Source: Deltaproteobacteria bacterium (GTDB lineage: Bacteria > Desulfobacterota > Deferrisomatia > Deferrisomatales > JACRMM01). From it: 64,000 nucleotides of DNA. A model generated the notes under the pieces. It made no database searches. It was not told the DNA's origin and saw only the letters and a program-made list of their open reading frames with translations. The position numbers and the translations under genes were made by a program. Each line of letters opens with the position of its first letter. Positions within the stretch are counted from its first letter, which is position 1. The stretch lies in NCBI GenBank assembly GCA_016214985.1, contig JACRMM010000004.1, forward strand, positions 1 to 64,000. The letters run 5' to 3'. This document shows, in pieces, positions 59,916 through 64,000 of the stretch.

Positions 59916-60565
59916 CACCGGCGGCCCCGGTCTGGATCTCGGGGACCGCAGGCCGACTCGAAGGGCTCCTCTGGGGTGCCGGGGCCGAGCGCTCGCTGAT
60001 CGGGGCGGTCGTCTGCCACCCCCACCCACTCCACGGCGGGGATCAGCACAACAACGTCGTAGACGGAGTGCGCCGGGCCCTCGCGGGCCGGGACTGGGCC
60101 GTCCTCACCTTTAACTTTCGCGGGGTAGGCCGAAGCGACGGCGAGCACGGCGGAGGCGCCGGGGAGGTGAAAGACGTGGAGGCGGCCGCGCGCTTCCTTT
60201 CGACGACCTCGGGCGTCCCCGCGGAGCGGCTGCTGCTGGTCGGGTACTCGTTCGGGGCCTGGGTCACATCGCGGGCCGCCTGCCGCGGGGCCCGCGCAGG
60301 CGCCGTGGCGCTCGTGGCGCCCCCCTTGGCCGCGTACCCCCTGGAAGAGGAGGCGGACGGGTATCCAGGGCCGGTGCTCGCGGTCGTCGGGAGCGAGGAC
60401 TCGTACTGCCCCGCCGATCTCTTTCAGGCCTGGGTCGACCGGATCCCAGGGCCCAAGGAGGCGTCGGTCCTGAGCGGCGCCGACCACTTCCTCCGGGGTC
60501 GGGAGGCCGACGTCGGGCGCCTCGTCGCCTCCTTCGCCGCGCGCCACCTTGCGCATTTACTTTGA
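59912..60565 (+). CDS. Alpha/beta-hydrolase (short, YsgA/dienelactone-like)
   Basis: A 217-residue hydrolase. AVVCHPHPLHGGDQHNNVVDGV (His-Pro-His-Pro) and FNFRGVGRSDGEHGGGAGEV are the typical start of this small group; the elbow is LVGYSFGAWV, the Asp is in VVGSEDSY and the His in SGADHFLRG. GTG 59912 overlaps the phzF stop, so the two are translationally coupled. Confidence 0.85.
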   Translation: MTPAAPVWISGTAGRLEGLLWGAGAERSLIGAVVCHPHPLHGGDQHNNVVDGVRRALAGRDWAVLTFNFRGVGRSDGEHGGGAGEVKDVEAAARFLSTTSGVPAERLLLVGYSFGAWVTSRAACRGARAGAVALVAPPLAAYPLEEEADGYPGPVLAVVGSEDSYCPADLFQAWVDRIPGPKEASVLSGADHFLRGREADVGRLVASFAARHLAHLL

Positions 60566-60668
60566 CGAATCGAAATGCTATCTCTGATCCGCTGACCGCC
60601 GGGGCCACCTGGCGCCCCTGTGGCCAGCGCCTCGGGGGAGACAGCGGACCACACCAGGAGCCTTCACC

Positions 60669-61328
60669 GTGCGAAAGCGCCGCCTCGGAGAGATTCTGCG
60701 AGAGGCCGGGCTCGTCACCGAGACCCAGCTCGCCTCCGCTCTCAACAGCCAGAAGACGTGGGGCGGAAAGCTCGGGTCCACGCTGGTGAGGATGGGCTTC
60801 GTCAAGGAGGATGACCTCCTGCGGTGCCTGTCCGGCCAGCTCCGGCTCCCCAGCGTGGACTTCGCCAAGATCCGGATCGCCCCCAAGGCCCTGCAGACCA
60901 TCCCCCACCGGATCGCCGAGAAGTACAACGTCATTCCGGTGGCCCTGAAGGAGGAGATGGGCAAGAAGACGGTCATCCTCGCCATGTCGGACCCGACGAA
61001 CCTCGACGCCATCAGCGAGATCCAGTTCCAGACCGGGGTGAACGTCCGGCCGGTGGTGGCCACCGAGTCGGCGATCAGCCGGGCCGTAGATCTGCACTAC
61101 GTCCACCCGCGGACCAAGGATCAGTACGGGTACGAGAAGCCGGTGGACCTGTCTCGGGTCTCCGGAGACGAGGAGATGGTCATCCTGCACAAGGGGGACG
61201 AGACGCGGGTCTCGCCGCTCGAGGGGCTCGACACCCAGCAGCTGCTCAAGGCTCTCGTGCGCGTCCTGATGGAAAAAGGCGTGATCGACCCCAAGGACCT
61301 CGAGGAAGCGATCCGGCGCCCCTCCTGA
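60669..61328 (+). CDS. Stand-alone MshEN/GspE-N-type protein
   Basis: A 219-residue protein with a GspE/PilB N-terminal domain but no ATPase. RRLGEILREAGLVTETQLASALNSQ and GKLGSTLVRMGFVKEDDLLRCLSGQ repeat the RLG-x2-L-x2-G-x5-L-x2-A-x2-Q pattern that binds cyclic di-GMP in MshE. Two further segments (LPSVDFAKIRIAPKALQTIP and PVALKEE...VILAMSDPTNLDAI) belong to the same module. It could be a c-di-GMP receptor for a type II secretion or pilus machine encoded elsewhere. Start GTG 60669. Confidence 0.82.
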   Translation: MRKRRLGEILREAGLVTETQLASALNSQKTWGGKLGSTLVRMGFVKEDDLLRCLSGQLRLPSVDFAKIRIAPKALQTIPHRIAEKYNVIPVALKEEMGKKTVILAMSDPTNLDAISEIQFQTGVNVRPVVATESAISRAVDLHYVHPRTKDQYGYEKPVDLSRVSGDEEMVILHKGDETRVSPLEGLDTQQLLKALVRVLMEKGVIDPKDLEEAIRRPS

Positions 61329-61348
61329 CGCCGAGCACCCCCCCTCTC

Positions 61349-62338
61349 GTGACCTCCACATCCCGGCCCGCTCCTCTCCTTCACATCGACGACCTCCGGG
61401 TTTTCTTTCGCTCGGCCCAGGGCGAGGTCCCGGCCGTCCGCGGCGTGTCGCTGGAGTTGGAGCGCGGGGAGGCGGTTGCGCTGGTGGGCGAGTCGGGGTG
61501 CGGGAAGAGCGTGACCGCGGCGAGCGTTCTCGGCCTGGTGGGAGCTTCGGCCACGGTGAGCGGGGTGATCCGGTTCGAGGGGCGCGACGTCACTCGCCTC
61601 CCGGCGCCGGAGCTGCGCCGACTTCGCGGGCGCGACATCGGGATGGTGTTCCAGGACCCCATGACGAGCCTCGACCCCTGCTTCTCCGTCGGCTACCAGC
61701 TCGGCGAGGCGCTGGTCCCGGCGCGGCTTCCGAGGGGTGAGGTCCGGCGCCGCTGCGTCGAGCTCCTGGCCGACCTGGGGGTGCCGGAGCCCGAGGTGCG
61801 CTTGGCCGCCCACCCGGGCCAATTGTCCGGCGGCCTGCGCCAGCGGGTGATGATCGCCATCGCCACGGCGTGCCGGCCCAAGCTCCTGATCGCCGATGAG
61901 CCCACGACTGCCCTGGATGTTACCGTGCAGGCCCAGATCATGGAGCTCCTGCGCCGGTTGCGGGACGAGCGCCAGATGGCGCTCCTGCTGATCACCCACG
62001 ACCTCGGGCTGGTGGCGCACAACGCCAGCCGCGTCGTCGTGATGTATGCGGGGCTCGCCGTGGAGGAGGCCGCGACACGGACGCTCTTCGCCGACCCGCT
62101 TCACCCCTACACGCGCGGGCTCCTGGGCTCGCTGCCCGGGGCGCGGGGGCACCGGCGCGGGCAGCGTCTTCTGGCGATCCCCGGTGCGGTCCCGCACCCG
62201 GCGCGGGTACCCGCGGGGTGCCCCTTCCGCGACCGATGTACCCTCGCGGTCGCCGCCTGCGGCGACTGCGTCCCGAACCTCGACGAGAAGGCACCGGGGC
62301 ACCGCGTCCGCTGTTGGAGGGTGGTGTGTTCGACCTGA
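61349..62338 (+). CDS. Dipeptide/oligopeptide ABC transporter ATP-binding protein (OppD/DppD type)
   Basis: A 329-residue ATPase: Walker A GESGCGKSVT, Q-loop VFQDPMTSLDP, signature LSGGLRQRVMIA, Walker B LLIADEPTTALDV, His ITHDLGLV. The C-terminal oligopeptide-type extension has the Cys set CPFRDRC...CGDC that binds an iron-sulfur cluster in related proteins. GTG 61349. The partner ATPase overlaps its end; permease and binding-protein genes are not in the window. Confidence 0.9.
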   Translation: MTSTSRPAPLLHIDDLRVFFRSAQGEVPAVRGVSLELERGEAVALVGESGCGKSVTAASVLGLVGASATVSGVIRFEGRDVTRLPAPELRRLRGRDIGMVFQDPMTSLDPCFSVGYQLGEALVPARLPRGEVRRRCVELLADLGVPEPEVRLAAHPGQLSGGLRQRVMIAIATACRPKLLIADEPTTALDVTVQAQIMELLRRLRDERQMALLLITHDLGLVAHNASRVVVMYAGLAVEEAATRTLFADPLHPYTRGLLGSLPGARGHRRGQRLLAIPGAVPHPARVPAGCPFRDRCTLAVAACGDCVPNLDEKAPGHRVRCWRVVCST

Positions 62339-63279
62339 CCGCCGTGGCGCGCCACTATCCGGTGGGCCGCGCCTGGCCCTCTGGCGGTGCGATCCTGCGC
62401 GCCGTGGACGGCGTGGATCTCTCGGTGACCCCGGGCGAGACCCTCGCCCTGGTGGGCGAATCGGGCTGCGGAAAGAGCACCCTGGCCCGCCTGCTGCTTC
62501 GCCTCGAGCGGCCGACCGCGGGGACGGTTCGCTTCCGGGGACGGGACCTGTGGGGACTCAGCCGCGCCGAGGTGCGAGGGTTCCGGCGCCAGGTGCAGCT
62601 CGTGTTCCAGGATCCCTACGCGTCTCTCAACCCGCGGCTTCGGGTCGAGGAGATCGTCGGCGAGGCCCTCGACATCCACCGCCTCGCGGCTGGGCAGGCG
62701 CGGCGCCAGCGGGTGCTGGACCTCCTGGGGCAGGTCGGGCTCCCTTCCGAGGCGTTGGACGGCTACCCGCACCAGTTCAGCGGGGGCCAGCGCCAACGGA
62801 TCGGCATCGCGCGGGCACTCGCCGCAGAGCCTGCCCTCCTCGTCGCGGATGAGCCGGTCTCGGCCCTCGATGTTTCTGTCCAGGCGCAGATCCTCAACCT
62901 GCTCCAAGATCTCCAGGCCGCCCGGGGGCTGACCTATGTCTTCATTAGCCACGACCTGCGGGTCGTCGAGCACGTGGCCGACCGGGTGGCGGTCATGTAC
63001 CTCGGCCGCATCGTCGAGTCGGCTCCGGTGGGGGACTTCTATCGGGAGCCGCTCCACCCGTACTCGCGCGCCCTCCTGGAGGCGGTTCCCGCGCCCGACC
63101 CGGAGCGGCCGAACGCCCTTCCGCCCCTCTCGGGGGATGTGCCGAGCCCCGTGGCGCCCCCGCCCGGCTGCCCCTTTCACCCTCGCTGCCCCAACGCCTT
63201 CGAGCCGTGTTCCCGGGAGGTGCCGATCCGAGCCCCCCAGGGGACGGGACGGCAGGTCTGCTGCCACCTCTGGCGATGA
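62326..63279 (+). CDS. Dipeptide/oligopeptide ABC transporter ATP-binding protein (OppF/DppF type)
   Basis: A 317-residue ATPase: Walker A GESGCGKSTLA, Q-loop VFQDPYASLNPR, signature FSGGQRQRIGIA, Walker B LLVADEPVSALDV and His ISHDLRVV. The C-terminal CPFHPRC...CSREV is the oligopeptide-family extension. GTG 62326 with GGAGGG upstream overlaps the previous gene by 13 nt; TTG 62314 is possible. The pair should energise one peptide importer. Confidence 0.9.
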   Translation: MFDLTAVARHYPVGRAWPSGGAILRAVDGVDLSVTPGETLALVGESGCGKSTLARLLLRLERPTAGTVRFRGRDLWGLSRAEVRGFRRQVQLVFQDPYASLNPRLRVEEIVGEALDIHRLAAGQARRQRVLDLLGQVGLPSEALDGYPHQFSGGQRQRIGIARALAAEPALLVADEPVSALDVSVQAQILNLLQDLQAARGLTYVFISHDLRVVEHVADRVAVMYLGRIVESAPVGDFYREPLHPYSRALLEAVPAPDPERPNALPPLSGDVPSPVAPPPGCPFHPRCPNAFEPCSREVPIRAPQGTGRQVCCHLWR

Positions 63280-63340
63280 TCCCCGCGAGACCGAGAGCAC
63301 CGGGAGGTGCGGCCCAGGACGGGGGCGGCACCTGCGGCCG

Positions 63341-63952
63341 TCACAGGTGCTTCTCGATCGCCTCCAACACCTCGATCCGATCCACGAGGTCGCTCATGAA
63401 GTCCAGGCGGTCGGCGTCGAGCACGAGCACCGGCGACAGCGTGTAGCGGGTGAGCCAGCGATCATAGAGGCGGTTGAGATCCTTCAGGTAGCCGGCGTCG
63501 ATGGAGGTCTCGTACGCCCTGCCCCGCAGGCGGATGCGCTTCTTGATCGTCCGCAGGCCCGACCTGAGGTAGATGAGCAAGTCCGGCGGGTTGATGCTCT
63601 CGGCGATGGTCTCGTACAGCCGGCGGTAGGCCTCGTAGTCCCGGCCCCCCAGGAGCCCTCTGCGGTGGAGGTTCTCGGCGAAGACCTCCGCGTCCTCGTA
63701 AATGGTGCGGTCCTGGATGACCGTCTGGGGACACGCGTCCAGCTCCTGGTGGACGCGGAACTTGAGGGCGAGGAAGTATACTTGGGAGTGGAACGCCCAG
63801 CGTCCCATGTCCTCGTAAAAGTCTGCGAGGTAGGGGTTCTCTTCGTTGCGCTCGAAGAAGGGGCGGATCTGGGGATAACGCCGGCACAGGAACTGGACGA
63901 GGCTGGATTTCCCGCTGCCCATGTTGCCGGCGATCGCGATGTATTTGATCAT
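63341..63952 (-). CDS. Deoxynucleoside kinase
   Basis: A 203-residue dNK-family kinase that phosphorylates deoxynucleosides for salvage. The P-loop is IAGNMGSGKSSL (residues 7-18), the acceptor-site motif QDRTIYEDAEVFAENLHRRG near 94, and the LID RIRLRGRAYET near 145. This is the bacterial deoxyadenosine/deoxyguanosine kinase-like type. A GCTGA-type repeat lies immediately upstream. Convergent with the ABC ATPase pair. Confidence 0.9.
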   Translation of the reverse strand: MIKYIAIAGNMGSGKSSLVQFLCRRYPQIRPFFERNEENPYLADFYEDMGRWAFHSQVYFLALKFRVHQELDACPQTVIQDRTIYEDAEVFAENLHRRGLLGGRDYEAYRRLYETIAESINPPDLLIYLRSGLRTIKKRIRLRGRAYETSIDAGYLKDLNRLYDRWLTRYTLSPVLVLDADRLDFMSDLVDRIEVLEAIEKHL

Positions 63953-63956
63953 GGGA

Positions 63957-64000
63957 AGCGGTCAGCTTTCAGCGATCGGCGGTCAGCTTGAGGCAGGCAA
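63957..64000 (-). repeat. GCTGA-type interspersed repeat, copy 3
   Basis: GCGGTCAGCTTTCAGCGATCGGCGGTCAGCTTGAGG is the reverse-complement form of the units at 1196-1277 and 2535-2610 (GCTGA-CCGC, CGCTGAAAGCTGACCGC). It lies 5 nt before the kinase start and continues beyond the window. It may overlap the kinase promoter. Confidence 0.65.

Overview
This 64 kb window is GC-rich bacterial chromosome. Its protein style suggests a deltaproteobacterial-type lineage (Desulfobacterota/Myxococcota or a neighbour): long S41 protease with beta-sandwich repeats, orphan MshEN, HDOD and PilZ proteins, DUF4197, and a NikR-linked nickel ECF transporter. Lineage is inferred from style only. No rRNA is present; one tRNA (Trp) is.

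Layout. (1) 1-12.4 kb: the classical tuf-rpmG-trnW-secE-nusG-rplKAJL-rpoBC transcription/translation block, with an L10 leader and a strong hairpin between rplL and rpoB. (2) 12.4-22.4 kb: an accessory island directly behind rpoC. It holds two related HicAB modules, a HigBA-like module, one intact and one amber-interrupted VapBC, remnants of MNT/HEPN, Phd and DUF4143 genes, an IS3-type transposase tail, hairpin repeats and an AT-richer secreted protein. Inside it lies a second in-frame copy of the last ~470 codons of rpoC, so that a HicAB module sits between two direct copies of the rpoC 3' end. (3) 22.4-38.4 kb: ordinary genes: LysE exporter, TtcA, HNH nuclease, PilZ protein, S41 protease, a three-gene RND efflux operon, a degenerate Mut7-C protein, an HDOD signalling protein, an amidohydrolase, a LolA-like protein and a HAD phosphatase. 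(4) 38.6-44.7 kb, minus strand: a PPi-type phosphofructokinase/long GAPDH pair that looks compositionally foreign, a broken anion transporter, and a tightly overlapped operon of two D-Ala-D-Ala-ligase-like ATP-grasp enzymes plus a GNAT acetyltransferase of unknown product. (5) 44.9-48.4 kb: a second small mobile zone with VapBC, a RAYT-type transposase remnant next to a REP-like palindrome, a YopT/C58-like cysteine protease, and a 3'-truncated group II intron. (6) 48.4-64 kb: DUF4197 protein, two thioesterases, hydrolases, an HD protein, the nickel locus (NikR, CbiQ- and CbiO-type components, NikM), cytochrome b561, a superoxide-reductase-like protein with a lost ligand, a frameshifted cysteine synthase, PhzF, MshEN, a dipeptide/oligopeptide ABC ATPase pair and a deoxynucleoside kinase.

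Most notable: the rpoC 3' duplication enclosing a toxin-antitoxin module; toxin-antitoxin promoters whose -10 box ends 6-7 nt before the start codon, suggesting leaderless mRNAs; a hairpin repeat that recurs beside three TA modules; the tandem ATP-grasp/GNAT operon; and the small YopT-like protease. Protein family calls come from motif recognition, not database searches.
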